This document shows, one piece after another, positions 7,188-14,605 of a DNA stretch of 64,000 nucleotides. The stretch spans positions 38,755 through 102,754 of the IMG/VR virus record IMGVR_UViG_3300009130_000011. One strand, written 5' to 3'. The notes beneath the pieces are model-generated. The model was not told where the DNA came from. It made no database searches and saw only the letters and a list, made by a program, of their open reading frames with translations. The translations under genes were made by a program, and so were the position numbers. Position 1 is the first letter of the stretch, and each line of letters starts with the position of its first letter. This DNA is from a virus.

Positions 7188-7511
7188 TTAATCTTCCCCT
7201 CTTTCTTTTTGTTTGCTTCTTGTCGCATTATATTCTAGTTCTGTAAGGTAAGAATAACCCGAAAGAAATTCTTCTTTACTTAAAGTATTAAAATCTTTCA
7301 TTTTTTCTTCGTCATCGCAAAAGTCACCATATTCAACAGGAGCATATCTTTTAGGAGTTTCGTCTTTAGTAAAACCTTCGGGTAAATATTTTACAAATTG
7401 ATTAACTATCTCACACGCTTTTAAGATTCGCAAATGTTCGTCTGTGCGCTCACCGATAGCAGAAACTTCTGCTTCGTTTACGACTATATTCAATGCTTCT
7501 TTAAAATTCAT
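7188..7511 (-). CDS. Small unknown protein (107 aa)
   Basis: I start it at the ATG at 7511 (MNFKEALNIVVNEAEVSAIG) because a longer frame would run deep into the upstream gene, which ends at 7501. The protein is acidic with a C-terminal Lys/Arg-rich tail (RSKQKERGED). Function unknown. Confidence 0.7.
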   Translation of the reverse strand: MNFKEALNIVVNEAEVSAIGERTDEHLRILKACEIVNQFVKYLPEGFTKDETPKRYAPVEYGDFCDDEEKMKDFNTLSKEEFLSGYSYLTELEYNATRSKQKERGED

Positions 7512-7719
7512 CTTTATTATCTTCTGCGGTAGCAACAACCAATAGCTTTACATCTTTCCCATTGCCTGTCAACCCTAAAGTTTTTACAACTTCTCCAAAA
7601 ATTGATCCATCTTCGGGGCGAATACTTACCCAAGCACAATTTTGCTTACCATCATCGGTAGTATAAACATCCCATTCATGTTCAAGCAATCTAGCTTTTT
7701 GATATTTAGTTAATCTCAT
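7501..7719 (-). CDS. Small unknown protein (72 aa)
   Basis: MRLTKYQKARLLEHEWDVYT, then a beta-type region (CAWVSIRPEDGSIFGEVVKT) and KDVKLLVVATAEDNKDEF. TAATG coupling to the upstream gene. No family recognised. Confidence 0.68.
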   Translation of the reverse strand: MRLTKYQKARLLEHEWDVYTTDDGKQNCAWVSIRPEDGSIFGEVVKTLGLTGNGKDVKLLVVATAEDNKDEF

Positions 7720-7946
7720 TATTCAATTTCTTTAATCGCAAGAAATTCAACATCTAGTTTTGTAACTCTTGCATATTGTTCATCTAAAACTTTTTGTAGC
7801 CTAGCAATGTATTCTACTTCATCGGGTTCTCTTGAGTGCATCCATTCCAATTCTGCTTCCAAGTCTTTAATGTGAGAACAGGCATCTCTTATTTCGCTCT
7901 TTAAATCTTCTTCTTTCTTTAAACCTTCCATAGCTTTTTTATTCAT
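7719..7946 (-). CDS. Small coiled-coil protein (75 aa)
   Basis: Nearly all charged helix with heptad-like spacing of Leu and Ile (MEGLKKEEDLKSEIRDACSH through LQKVLDEQYARVTKLDVEFL). Probably a dimeric coiled coil. TAATG overlaps on both sides. Confidence 0.65.
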   Translation of the reverse strand: MNKKAMEGLKKEEDLKSEIRDACSHIKDLEAELEWMHSREPDEVEYIARLQKVLDEQYARVTKLDVEFLAIKEIE

Positions 7947-8203
7947 TATGTTTCGTAAGTAGGATCATCACCATAAAGATCATCTATGCGTTTGTCAAGC
8001 CAATTACATTCATCGGCTTTTATTTTCCATGCAATCTCTCCATTTGTAGGATCAGCATATTCAATATTAAAATCACAATCGTCAAGAGTTTTGTATGGGT
8101 CATACTCTCGCACTATTTGTTCTGCCTCGTCTCGACTTTCTGCCTCGACATAAAAGCAATTAATTATTTTAATTCCAACACAATATTCTCTTTTTTTACT
8201 CAT
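7946..8203 (-). CDS. DpnD/PcfM-like small protein, copy 1
   Basis: An 85-residue protein with the segment CFYVEAESRDEAEQIVREYD (residues 16-35), the strand-helix signature (V-x-A-x-S-x-DEA-E) of DpnD/PcfM-like proteins. It is one of at least four proteins here sharing this signature (8483, 14381, 21076). The family occurs next to restriction-modification and conjugation genes, with unknown function. Short overlap with the upstream AbrB-like gene. Confidence 0.7.
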   Translation of the reverse strand: MSKKREYCVGIKIINCFYVEAESRDEAEQIVREYDPYKTLDDCDFNIEYADPTNGEIAWKIKADECNWLDKRIDDLYGDDPTYET

Positions 8204-8486
8204 TATTAAATTGTTCTATTCTTTCTTTTAATGCTTGCTCTACAAATTGATTAAAACTTAAATTTTGTTCGTGTGCGCACATCATGTATAATAACAACTC
8301 TTCTTCGCTAAAGTCAAGCTCAATCGTTTCATATTTAACTTTTGTTAAGAGAAATCCACCATCTTTTTCTATAAATTTAATTTCATCGCCCTCTTCCCAA
8401 CCTAAGCGATTTAAAACATCATCGGGGATAGTAAAATATAAATCGCCATCCTTATTTTCTTTTATTTCTAATTGTGATAATTTCAT
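8196..8486 (-). CDS. AbrB/MazE-like DNA-binding protein
   Basis: Residues 5-42 (LEIKENKDGDLYFTIPDDVL, then LGWEEGDEIKFIEK) match the swapped-hairpin SpoVT/AbrB fold used by transition-state regulators and MazE-type antitoxins. The remainder (EEELLLYMMCAHEQNLSFNQ...) looks like a short helical dimerisation tail. No toxin-like partner is evident beside it, so a stand-alone regulator is more likely than an antitoxin. 96 residues, typical for the family. Confidence 0.75.
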   Translation of the reverse strand: MKLSQLEIKENKDGDLYFTIPDDVLNRLGWEEGDEIKFIEKDGGFLLTKVKYETIELDFSEEELLLYMMCAHEQNLSFNQFVEQALKERIEQFNNE

Positions 8487-8689
8487 TTTAATTCCATTGA
8501 ATCTTCTTTAGATTCTTTTTCTTGTTCTTCTATAAAGCTAACTTCAGCATTTTGTTTCCACGCTTTACTTATTTCCCAATCGGCATCTAATTCTTCAAAT
8601 GCTCTTTTCTCTGCCTCGTCTTGCGATTCTGCATCAATAAAATAAGTGCGATAAGTTGTGCTTGCTATTTCTATTTCAAATGTTTTCAT
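8483..8689 (-). CDS. DpnD/PcfM-like small protein, copy 2
   Basis: Begins MKTFEIEIASTTYRTYFIDA and has AESQDEAEKRAFEELDADWE, the same strand-helix signature as the gene at 7946. The C-terminus is acidic. ATGA overlap with the next gene. Function unknown. Confidence 0.7.
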   Translation of the reverse strand: MKTFEIEIASTTYRTYFIDAESQDEAEKRAFEELDADWEISKAWKQNAEVSFIEEQEKESKEDSMELK

Positions 8690-8692
8690 TAT

Positions 8693-8986
8693 TTATTCCT
8701 CGTACATATAAATTGGAGTGTATTCGCCAAGATAAGCGCACTCCATATTAAAATTAAAATAATCTATTGCTTCATCGGGAGTCATACCATCTCTATTAAC
8801 AAGAGTTCCTACGATCATATCAACGGAATAAACGACTTTCCCATCACTAGAATACCCCATAATCGACTCATCAAAACCATCAGCGAATAATGCTTCGGGA
8901 TTATGCTCAGAAATAGTCTGCCTTAATCGTTCCGCACGATCAGCACGAATTTTTCTAATTTTATCTATTGTATCTTTTTCACTCAT
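8693..8986 (-). CDS. Small unknown protein (97 aa)
   Basis: The start is set at the ATG at 8986 (MSEKDTIDKIRKIRADRAER) because the -10 box ends seven bases upstream of it. The protein has an Arg-rich helical N-terminus and a soluble C-terminal part ending YLGEYTPIYMYEE. First gene of a long unit reaching the DpnD-like genes. No family recognised. Confidence 0.72.
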   Translation of the reverse strand: MSEKDTIDKIRKIRADRAERLRQTISEHNPEALFADGFDESIMGYSSDGKVVYSVDMIVGTLVNRDGMTPDEAIDYFNFNMECAYLGEYTPIYMYEE

Positions 8987-8993
8987 ATTCAAA

Positions 8994-9022
8994 AGACTAA
9001 AGTAAATTAATTAAAGAGTCAA
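8994..9022 (-). promoter_or_regulatory. Sigma-70 type promoter, leaderless
   Basis: TTGACT, 17-base spacer, TAGTCT, then seven bases to the ATG at 8986. Confidence 0.85.
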
Positions 9023-9029
9023 GACTTTT

Positions 9030-10028
9030 TTAGGCGAAAGCTAAGTTTTTTCTCATTAAGCGAATAGCTTTGTCTTTTTGCTTTACTTCGCACTCCCACT
9101 TGGCTTCCTTATTTGGCTCGATAGCAATAACAGGTGGAATATTACCTAGAGCAAAATACTCTGCATGAGAACGAGGTTTTTCGGGAGTGCCTTCAGACCA
9201 ATGAAAGACAGGAGCAATAAAGTTATGATCTCCTTCTCCTTGGTTGACCCATGTATAAGCGCAACGCTCTGCTTGAAATACGACATTGTGATCTTCTGAT
9301 GGATTGCAAAAATCATGTAAGTTGTCGTAGCAAACAGGAATACCTACCCCGAATGCATTAAATAAATGGTCGCTAAATTTAATACAATTATCTACATTAA
9401 AGAAACCTTTGTCTTCGTTCTCGATAGTCAAGCGTTTGTAAACACCTTTATCGCACATAGAAAGATTGCGAAAGAATCTAGTAGCAACTAACTCTAGCGT
9501 TTCATCTGCTTTTGGAGTATAGTTTATGTGAATGTTCATTGGTGCAGTATGATCTTGTGGAAGACCTAGCATATCAAGAACACTTGCTTGAAAATTTAAC
9601 TCATTAATTGTGCGAGCGACCTTATCTCTATCGGGAGACGCAAGAACATTGAACTGATCGGGGTGAGAGCCGATAGATATATTAAAATCTTTAGCGATTT
9701 TACCTGCAAATTCTAACTCTTCTTGTATAAGAGTTTTATCGGGTAAATCATCGAAAGTAACTTCTGTCTTTTCGTCAGTAACAAGAGGAAAGAGAGCAGA
9801 ACTAAGACGATAATGTAGGATGTTATTACTAATGCAATGGCGAATAATGTAGCGAGTAGTGCGAGCATTATGCAGAATCCTTTCTGATAGTTCTTTAATA
9901 GCTTCATCTTTGCCATCTCTTACACAAAGGTCGTTAAACCTTTTGCGAGTCATAGTTTTAAAAGAATACTTTTTCTTATCCTTCTGTTTTAATTCTTCGC
10001 TAATACAAGTTAAGCCTAATATTGTCAT
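9030..10028 (-). CDS. uvsE: UV damage endonuclease, copy 1
   Basis: A 332-residue UVDE/UvsE family protein with a TIM-barrel fold. Recognisable blocks are LGLTCISEELKQK at the N-terminus, LHYRLSSALFPL (about 70-81), ISIGSHPDQFNVLASP (about 117-132), LTIENEDKG (about 200), VCYDNLHDFCNPSED (about 235) and a C-terminal KWECEVKQKDKAI. The conserved His, Glu and Asp residues bind the metal cluster. The enzyme nicks DNA 5' of UV photoproducts. It has its own promoter and is monocistronic. A diverged second copy lies at 52879-53922. Length matches the family. Confidence 0.95.
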   Translation of the reverse strand: MTILGLTCISEELKQKDKKKYSFKTMTRKRFNDLCVRDGKDEAIKELSERILHNARTTRYIIRHCISNNILHYRLSSALFPLVTDEKTEVTFDDLPDKTLIQEELEFAGKIAKDFNISIGSHPDQFNVLASPDRDKVARTINELNFQASVLDMLGLPQDHTAPMNIHINYTPKADETLELVATRFFRNLSMCDKGVYKRLTIENEDKGFFNVDNCIKFSDHLFNAFGVGIPVCYDNLHDFCNPSEDHNVVFQAERCAYTWVNQGEGDHNFIAPVFHWSEGTPEKPRSHAEYFALGNIPPVIAIEPNKEAKWECEVKQKDKAIRLMRKNLAFA

Positions 10029-10036
10029 AGAGTATA

Positions 10037-10065
10037 ATTATCTTACAAAACAAAATAAATGTCAA
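10037..10065 (-). promoter_or_regulatory. Sigma-70 type promoter, near-leaderless
   Basis: TTGACA, 17-base spacer, GATAAT, then eight bases to the ATG at 10028. Confidence 0.85.
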
Positions 10066-10067
10066 GG

Positions 10068-10325
10068 CTAATCCCAAGATTGCCTTTCTTTTTCTGCAAT
10101 AAAGTCGCATAACCAATTTGCAAAATCTTTTAAGTCGTAATAAAATCTTTCTCGATTATCCTTGCTCATCCAAAACAAAGCATTATTTAAAAAACTTTTC
10201 ATTCTTCTTTGGACTATAATTAAATCCTTCGGCTCTAATTTCTTTAGACAATTATCAACCAAATGCGAAACATTGTTTACCAACTTATTTATCTCTTCGT
10301 CATCGCTATGCCATTTTTTAAACAT
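10068..10325 (-). CDS. Small unknown protein (85 aa)
   Basis: I use the ATG at 10325 (MFKKWHSDDEEINKLVNNVS), 8 bases inside the upstream gene, instead of a longer frame overlapping 53 bases. The protein is helical and basic, with FWMSKDNRERFYYDLKDFAN in the middle. No family recognised. Confidence 0.65.
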   Translation of the reverse strand: MFKKWHSDDEEINKLVNNVSHLVDNCLKKLEPKDLIIVQRRMKSFLNNALFWMSKDNRERFYYDLKDFANWLCDFIAEKERQSWD

Positions 10326-10515
10326 CTTTAGGATAAGCGTATGGCTTTTGTGGGGTGACAATCGCTTCAATTAAATCAAGAAAGTATGGTTGGAGTTTTT
10401 CTTCTACTTTATCTGCAACCATTTGCCTACCCGCTTCAGCGCCAAGATTGATCTGCACCTCTGATAGAGACTCAAGAGACTCTAAGATTGCCTTATTTAA
10501 ATCGCTCTTTTCCAT
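10318..10515 (-). CDS. Small unknown protein (65 aa)
   Basis: An acidic helical protein (MEKSDLNKAILESLESLSEV...) ending TPQKPYAYPKDV. TAATG-type coupling to the upstream gene. Function unknown. Confidence 0.65.
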   Translation of the reverse strand: MEKSDLNKAILESLESLSEVQINLGAEAGRQMVADKVEEKLQPYFLDLIEAIVTPQKPYAYPKDV

Positions 10516-10685
10516 TAATCAAAAATCCTCTCGTATTCTTCATTAAATTCTTCGTCTGATAAACTCATCAACCATGCCTCAACCTTATCTAAGGCATATT
10601 CCATTAGAGTTTCCATGTCCCATGAGTTTACTATTTCGTTAGATAGTTTTTCTAACTTTTCTGTACTAATATTTTCGGTAATCAT
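10515..10685 (-). CDS. Small unknown acidic protein (56 aa)
   Basis: MITENISTEKLEKLSNEIVN... with an acidic C-terminus (SDEEFNEEYERIFD). First gene of a three-gene unit; its ATG lies eight bases after a -10 box. Confidence 0.65.
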   Translation of the reverse strand: MITENISTEKLEKLSNEIVNSWDMETLMEYALDKVEAWLMSLSDEEFNEEYERIFD

Positions 10686-10693
10686 TTCTATTT

Positions 10694-10722
10694 ATATTAC
10701 TATTTGTTTTTTATATAGTCAA
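10694..10722 (-). promoter_or_regulatory. Sigma-70 type promoter, near-leaderless
   Basis: TTGACT, 17-base spacer, TAATAT, then eight bases to the ATG at 10685. Confidence 0.82.
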
Positions 10723-10724
10723 GC

Positions 10725-11270
10725 TCAAAATGGAACTTGATGCGCAGGGTCGTCCTGCTCAGATTCTTCTGCTTTATAAGCAACACCTTGACCGCCATTA
10801 GGAAAAATTACTTTTGCTTTCTTTGTTTGAAATGGGTTTTGAGATATGATTGTTTCATTTGTTCCGTATAAATCATCTAGCGCAAGAGTCATTGTCTCTA
10901 AAGCGTAGCGAGAATGTGTCATACTGCCATAAACACCCTTATTATCACAAAGAGTATATATTTTCATTAGATATTCTTTTGCGTCAATATGATTGCCTAT
11001 TTTTGACGCACACAAAAATTCTTTCCAAAAACGATAAGTTTCTCTTTTTCGGTAGCGTTTTTTTATTTGCTCTTCAATATTTTCTGATGGTGGATTAAAG
11101 TCTAATTCAGTTTGAACGGATTCAAAAACTTTTTTAGGAATTTTATAATTGCCATCTTTTGTTTGCAAACAATTCATGTAAACTAATTGTAAGACATTCT
11201 CAAACCTTCTTAAAATTTTATCTTTATCTATATTGCCTTGGAGTCTTGCTCCGCTCATTGTCATACTCAT
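10725..11270 (-). CDS. Unknown protein with SSB-like acidic tail (181 aa)
   Basis: A helical protein; residues 70-110 are very basic (KKRYRKRETYRFWKEFLCAS). The C-terminus ends EESEQDDPAHQVPF. An acidic stretch followed by a hydrophobic Pro-Phe end is the layout of the partner-binding tip of single-stranded DNA-binding proteins. No OB-fold is evident in the body, so I do not call it SSB. The start is uncertain: three Met codons lie in the first five residues. Confidence 0.75.
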   Translation of the reverse strand: MSMTMSGARLQGNIDKDKILRRFENVLQLVYMNCLQTKDGNYKIPKKVFESVQTELDFNPPSENIEEQIKKRYRKRETYRFWKEFLCASKIGNHIDAKEYLMKIYTLCDNKGVYGSMTHSRYALETMTLALDDLYGTNETIISQNPFQTKKAKVIFPNGGQGVAYKAEESEQDDPAHQVPF

Positions 11271-11461
11271 ATTAAATTAAATATTTTTAAAAGAATAATA
11301 ATTTGCAAAAACATTGTCATTGCAATCATTATAGTTTTTGCTTGCTCTGTGTCAAACTTTTTTTTGGATTCCACTACAACTTCTTTCGGCTTTGGGTTAT
11401 CTAAATGCTTTCCGTTTATATCTTTCCAATTTGCTATTGCTTGATTTTTTTTGCTTGGCAT
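11267..11461 (-). CDS. Small tail-anchored membrane protein (64 aa)
   Basis: Start taken at the ATG at 11461 (MPSKKNQAIANWKDINGKHL), just past the upstream stop. A basic hydrophilic part is followed by a single C-terminal transmembrane helix (TIMIAMTMFLQIIILLKIFN). Probably anchored in the inner membrane with a cytoplasmic N-terminus. Function unknown. Confidence 0.6.
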   Translation of the reverse strand: MPSKKNQAIANWKDINGKHLDNPKPKEVVVESKKKFDTEQAKTIMIAMTMFLQIIILLKIFNLI

Positions 11462-11465
11462 AGCA

Positions 11466-11744
11466 TTAGTTCCAATCAAAATCTGCGGATATTGCAAAAG
11501 CTAATCTATCTTTCCAAGGATTGCCGTATTTATCGAACTGAGTTGGATCACTAATTTTTACTATAATATTTGCGCCCCAAGCGTTTAGTTCTTCTCCATC
11601 GGTGCAATAATCGCAATCAATATTTAATGAGGGAGTGTCTTCTACATGAGTATCTTCTTGGTAATCAAGAAACCAAACAGGTACAGACAAACCTTCTTCT
11701 ACTAAATCTTCTCTAATTGTTAAATGACTATCTTTTACGCTCAT
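11466..11744 (-). CDS. Small unknown acidic protein (92 aa)
   Basis: MSVKDSHLTIREDLVEEGLS..., with CDYCTDG near residue 45 and an Asp/Trp-rich beta-type C-terminus (RLAFAISADFDWN). Soluble; no family recognised. Confidence 0.68.
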   Translation of the reverse strand: MSVKDSHLTIREDLVEEGLSVPVWFLDYQEDTHVEDTPSLNIDCDYCTDGEELNAWGANIIVKISDPTQFDKYGNPWKDRLAFAISADFDWN

Positions 11745-11745
11745 A

Positions 11746-11937
11746 TTACTTTTTGTTTAAATTATTTAAGGTTAATCCAAATTCTTCTCTTACATACCTT
11801 TTACTTTCGCCATTCAAAACCAACTGCTTATTTAAATTAAATGCTTCAAATTTTGTAAGAAGAATTGGTCTTTTGGGTAGAATTGGATTTGGTTTATCCC
11901 AATTAACCATGATGTAAGGTTTTAAGCTCAATTCCAA
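11746..11937 (-). CDS. Small unknown protein (63 aa)
   Basis: MELSLKPYIMVNWDKPNPIL... with KYVREEF-like basic helix near the C-terminus (SKRYVREEFGLTLNNLNKK). Overlaps the upstream gene by 10 bases. Shares the pattern 'alphabetic residues + GLxxxxK' with its upstream neighbour, so the two may be distant paralogs, but this is weak. Confidence 0.6.
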   Translation of the reverse strand: MELSLKPYIMVNWDKPNPILPKRPILLTKFEAFNLNKQLVLNGESKRYVREEFGLTLNNLNKK

Positions 11938-12104
11938 TCTTTCTCCAACACATATTTTTTTCTTACTCCATTTAATCCGAAAGCATAGTTTTTTGTTTTA
12001 GCTTCATATTCTGTTAGCTTTGCTCTCTTGAGAAAAGCGTAGCATGACTTTAAGTTTAAGTCGATTAAAACATAAGTGTGTAATGATGAATTATCTAAGT
12101 GCAT
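11928..12104 (-). CDS. Small unknown protein (58 aa)
   Basis: MHLDNSSLHTYVLIDLNLKS... followed by a basic segment with YAFGLNGVRKKYVLEKDWN. Follows the ligase gene's 3' end by 11 bases on the opposite side of the unit. Function unknown. Confidence 0.6.
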   Translation of the reverse strand: MHLDNSSLHTYVLIDLNLKSCYAFLKRAKLTEYEAKTKNYAFGLNGVRKKYVLEKDWN

Positions 12105-12115
12105 AATATAAAAAA

Positions 12116-13309
12116 TTATTCATAGTTTCTAAATCCGATTGCATACGGAAATCTAGGTATCCCATCGGGAGTAAGCTGAAAAAATTTGATAGTCGCTAAC
12201 TGACCAATATAATTCTTGCGATTATCATAAATTTCTTTAAGGTAATCGAATGAACCTTTAATATTTGAATTGAAAGTTTTTTGAGTATTCTCGCAAAAGC
12301 ATACTAGGTGCTTTGCAGTCCCACTACGATTACCATTACCTACATCAATGTCGATAACTCGATATTCTGCATCAATAAATTCTTTGCGTTTAAGAAGAGT
12401 TTTACTGCGCTTGTTCTCATAGCCTTCGTCCTTGCGAACCATTTGACCTTCGTAGCCTAAGTCGATATACTGACCATATAAATCGTCAAGCTCATCTTCA
12501 CTATCAACTTTAGATGTTTCTACAAGCAACACATTATGTTGAATAATGTTTGCACTTTTGTTGAAAGCGTTTTTAAGTTGATTAAAGCGCATATCGAATG
12601 TAGTATTCTCTGTGCAGTAATGATTAAGATAAGGTGCATCATACACATGGTACTCAATAGTCTCTTCTGCCTCTGCAAGCCTCTCTTCATAATCAACGAC
12701 TTTTTTTGCAAAAACATTGTCGCTCATCTTATCTGATTGAGTTGGTTTTTGTTTGCGAACAAGCGAAGTAATCTTATTGAAATTATCCCTCAAATCGTGA
12801 TTATACAACTCTCCATCAAGAATGGCATTTGGGTAGTCAAGAAAGAAGCTATTGAGGCTTTTGAGAATATGAGGAATACACTCTATCTCCTTGCCGTTAC
12901 GAGTGCGTCCTACGAGCGCATCATCTTCCATACGAACAACGCAACGAATACCATCAAGCTTTGGTTGGGAGTATATTGGATACTCAAGTTCACCCTTGCG
13001 ATCTTTATAATTATGCGCAAGCATTGGTTCATAAAACTTCTTCTCTTGCGCATCTATTTCATTGAACGCATAGCCCGAATCTAATTTCTTCTGAAACTTT
13101 GCTTGAGCCTCAAGCTCCGCTTGCTCTTCGGGGGTTGTTTCATTTGACCTACCGACATTTTTAGCGATTGTAGTCGTAGCCTTGTCTTGAGTCTTTTTGC
13201 CTTCGACAAGACCTTTGACTGCATAGAATGAATTGCCATCAATGTGCATAGTCCACTCACGCAACTTGCCTGTTGAATCTACTTTATATAGTGTGTCTAG
13301 TTTTTTCAT
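12116..13309 (-). CDS. ATP-dependent DNA ligase
   Basis: A 397-residue ligase. Residues 1-80 (LYKVDSTGKLREWTMHIDG, then KNVGRSNETTPEEQ) look like a WGR-type nicked-DNA-binding domain. The adenylation domain has motif I KLDGIR with Lys about 117, followed by VGRTRNGKEIE, DGELYNHD, and EGQMVRKDEGYENKRSKTLLKRK carrying the late motifs. The C-terminal OB domain ends FPYAIGFRNYE. It seals nicks using ATP, joining Okazaki or repair intermediates. It has its own promoter. Confidence 0.93.
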   Translation of the reverse strand: MKKLDTLYKVDSTGKLREWTMHIDGNSFYAVKGLVEGKKTQDKATTTIAKNVGRSNETTPEEQAELEAQAKFQKKLDSGYAFNEIDAQEKKFYEPMLAHNYKDRKGELEYPIYSQPKLDGIRCVVRMEDDALVGRTRNGKEIECIPHILKSLNSFFLDYPNAILDGELYNHDLRDNFNKITSLVRKQKPTQSDKMSDNVFAKKVVDYEERLAEAEETIEYHVYDAPYLNHYCTENTTFDMRFNQLKNAFNKSANIIQHNVLLVETSKVDSEDELDDLYGQYIDLGYEGQMVRKDEGYENKRSKTLLKRKEFIDAEYRVIDIDVGNGNRSGTAKHLVCFCENTQKTFNSNIKGSFDYLKEIYDNRKNYIGQLATIKFFQLTPDGIPRFPYAIGFRNYE

Positions 13310-13318
13310 TACTCAATA

Positions 13319-13347
13319 ATATTGACATAGATTTAAGGTGATGTCAA
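13319..13347 (-). promoter_or_regulatory. Sigma-70 type promoter, near-leaderless
   Basis: TTGACA, 17-base spacer, CAATAT, then nine bases to the ATG at 13309. The -10 match is moderate. Confidence 0.68.
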
Positions 13348-13351
13348 GATA

Positions 13352-13600
13352 TTATTTAAAATAATCAAACCTCTCAAGCTCATCTTCAGCCTCTTTCCCA
13401 AGATGAAAGAGCGCAACTGAAATTCTGTTATCATGGTTACTAATCATTAAAGAATATCCATCTATTCTAAGCCAAGCGTTGTGACCTGTCAAGACAAAAT
13501 CTTCTCCACCAAAAGAACCATCATCGTTCCCTACCGAATCATGTTTAATGTCGGGTTGGATGTTCATTTCAAAATTTACTGATTCAGATACAACACTCAT
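13352..13600 (-). CDS. Small unknown protein (82 aa)
   Basis: MSVVSESVNFEMNIQPDIKH..., Gly/Asp-rich in the middle (GNDDGSFGGEDFVLTGHN) and a beta-type C-terminal part (AWLRIDGYSLMISNHDNRIS). Probably a small beta-domain. Overlaps the upstream gene by 17 bases. Confidence 0.68.
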   Translation of the reverse strand: MSVVSESVNFEMNIQPDIKHDSVGNDDGSFGGEDFVLTGHNAWLRIDGYSLMISNHDNRISVALFHLGKEAEDELERFDYFK

Positions 13601-14177
13601 TTTTATGCTCCATTATTTTTTTAATTTCATCTCTAGCTTGCTCCCAATAGAAGCGTTTCATTTCATCGGTTTGACCAAATTGCTCGGCTCTAACCATGCA
13701 CATTCCATAATGATGCCATATTTTGCATATCTTGTCAATGTTTTTATCATCGGGTTTGACATTAAAATGATTCCAACAATTTTCTCCATCAATAGTTTCT
13801 GTTTCTATCCATTCAGCAGGAAAACCTTTAGCAAAATACATAAGACCATTGTGGTCTGCAAACTTTCTAGCAAGAGAAACAAAACTATCTTCTACTTCAT
13901 GTGACTCGTACAAGTTTGCATCCTCATACCAAGACTCGTAGACACTAATTTCAAATTGAAAAGTATCTTTAATTGCAACATATTCTTGTTGAAATTTTGG
14001 TCGATTGTCGTCACCATGCTCTAGTATGTCAACACTATGAAGTTTGCCATACCATTTCATGTGCTTCATTACTCGACTACTATAAATAATCTTTTGGAAC
14101 TCTTCAAGGAGTTCGCTATTAGACTTCGTAGTCGCTTGCGTTCTTCTAAAACTTACTGATAAACCTTCTCCACTCAT
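13584..14177 (-). CDS. Unknown protein (197 aa)
   Basis: A 197-residue soluble protein with SFRRTQATTKSNSELLEEFQ near the N-terminus and an aromatic, acidic middle (SVYESWYEDANLYESHEVED). The end (GMCMVRAEQFGQTDEMKRFY, then HKNECCI) is helical. No catalytic motif. The ATG overlaps the stop of the small membrane peptide upstream as ATGA. Confidence 0.8.
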   Translation of the reverse strand: MSGEGLSVSFRRTQATTKSNSELLEEFQKIIYSSRVMKHMKWYGKLHSVDILEHGDDNRPKFQQEYVAIKDTFQFEISVYESWYEDANLYESHEVEDSFVSLARKFADHNGLMYFAKGFPAEWIETETIDGENCWNHFNVKPDDKNIDKICKIWHHYGMCMVRAEQFGQTDEMKRFYWEQARDEIKKIMEHKNECCI

Positions 14178-14293
14178 AATATAATATATAATAAAAAACT
14201 AAGGGTGAGTATATTGATAACAATAGCGTATGTCAACAAAAAAATATCTTTTTTGCTCCAAGAGTTATCTTTTGGATCGTGAAATTGATTCAT
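14174..14293 (-). CDS. Small single-helix membrane protein (39 aa)
   Basis: MNQFHDPKDNSWSKKDIFLL... with one hydrophobic helix filling the C-terminal half. The stop overlaps the next ATG exactly. A promoter for the downstream gene lies inside this frame (14208-14236), so the frame may be translated from a longer transcript only. Confidence 0.5.
   Translation of the reverse strand: MNQFHDPKDNSWSKKDIFLLTYAIVINILTLSFLLYIIL
14208..14236 (-). promoter_or_regulatory. Sigma-70 type promoter with leader
   Basis: TTGACA, 17-base spacer, TATACT, followed by 30 bases to the ATG at 14177. One of the few promoters with a real 5' leader. Between 14294 and 14380 there is only a 22-codon hydrophobic GTG frame (14293-14361), which I do not annotate. 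Confidence 0.82.
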
Positions 14294-14380
14294 CAAAATG
14301 CTGAACACCACAAGGTAATGGTGATTGTTGCAATGATGAGTAATTCAATAAAAAAATTCACATCATTATGTACACTATAT

Positions 14381-14605
14381 TTATTCACTTGTCCAAGTTT
14401 CTTCAAGGGTAGCGTTCATATAATCTTTATGAGTGATTTCTCCAAGAGTACCCATAATGTCCATACCGCCCTCTTCTTCCAATAGCTTCCTTGCTTCATC
14501 TTCGGAATCTGCATCTATTTCATAAAAATAAGTTGCAGGGACGCTGAATACATAAGTATTTTTTTTGGTTAAATCCATTCTATCGTAATAATTGCCATGA
14601 CTCAT
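14381..14605 (-). CDS. DpnD/PcfM-like small protein, copy 3
   Basis: A 74-residue protein with YFYEIDADSEDEARKLLEEE (residues 27-46), the same strand-helix signature as the genes at 7946 and 8483. The remainder (GGMDIMGTLGEITHKDYMNA) is short and soluble. ATGA overlap with the upstream gene. Confidence 0.68.
   Translation of the reverse strand: MSHGNYYDRMDLTKKNTYVFSVPATYFYEIDADSEDEARKLLEEEGGMDIMGTLGEITHKDYMNATLEETWTSE

Noticed and set aside
14293-14361. 22-codon hydrophobic GTG frame
   Set aside because: Too short, with GTG start only; the neat overlap with the next frame is not enough.
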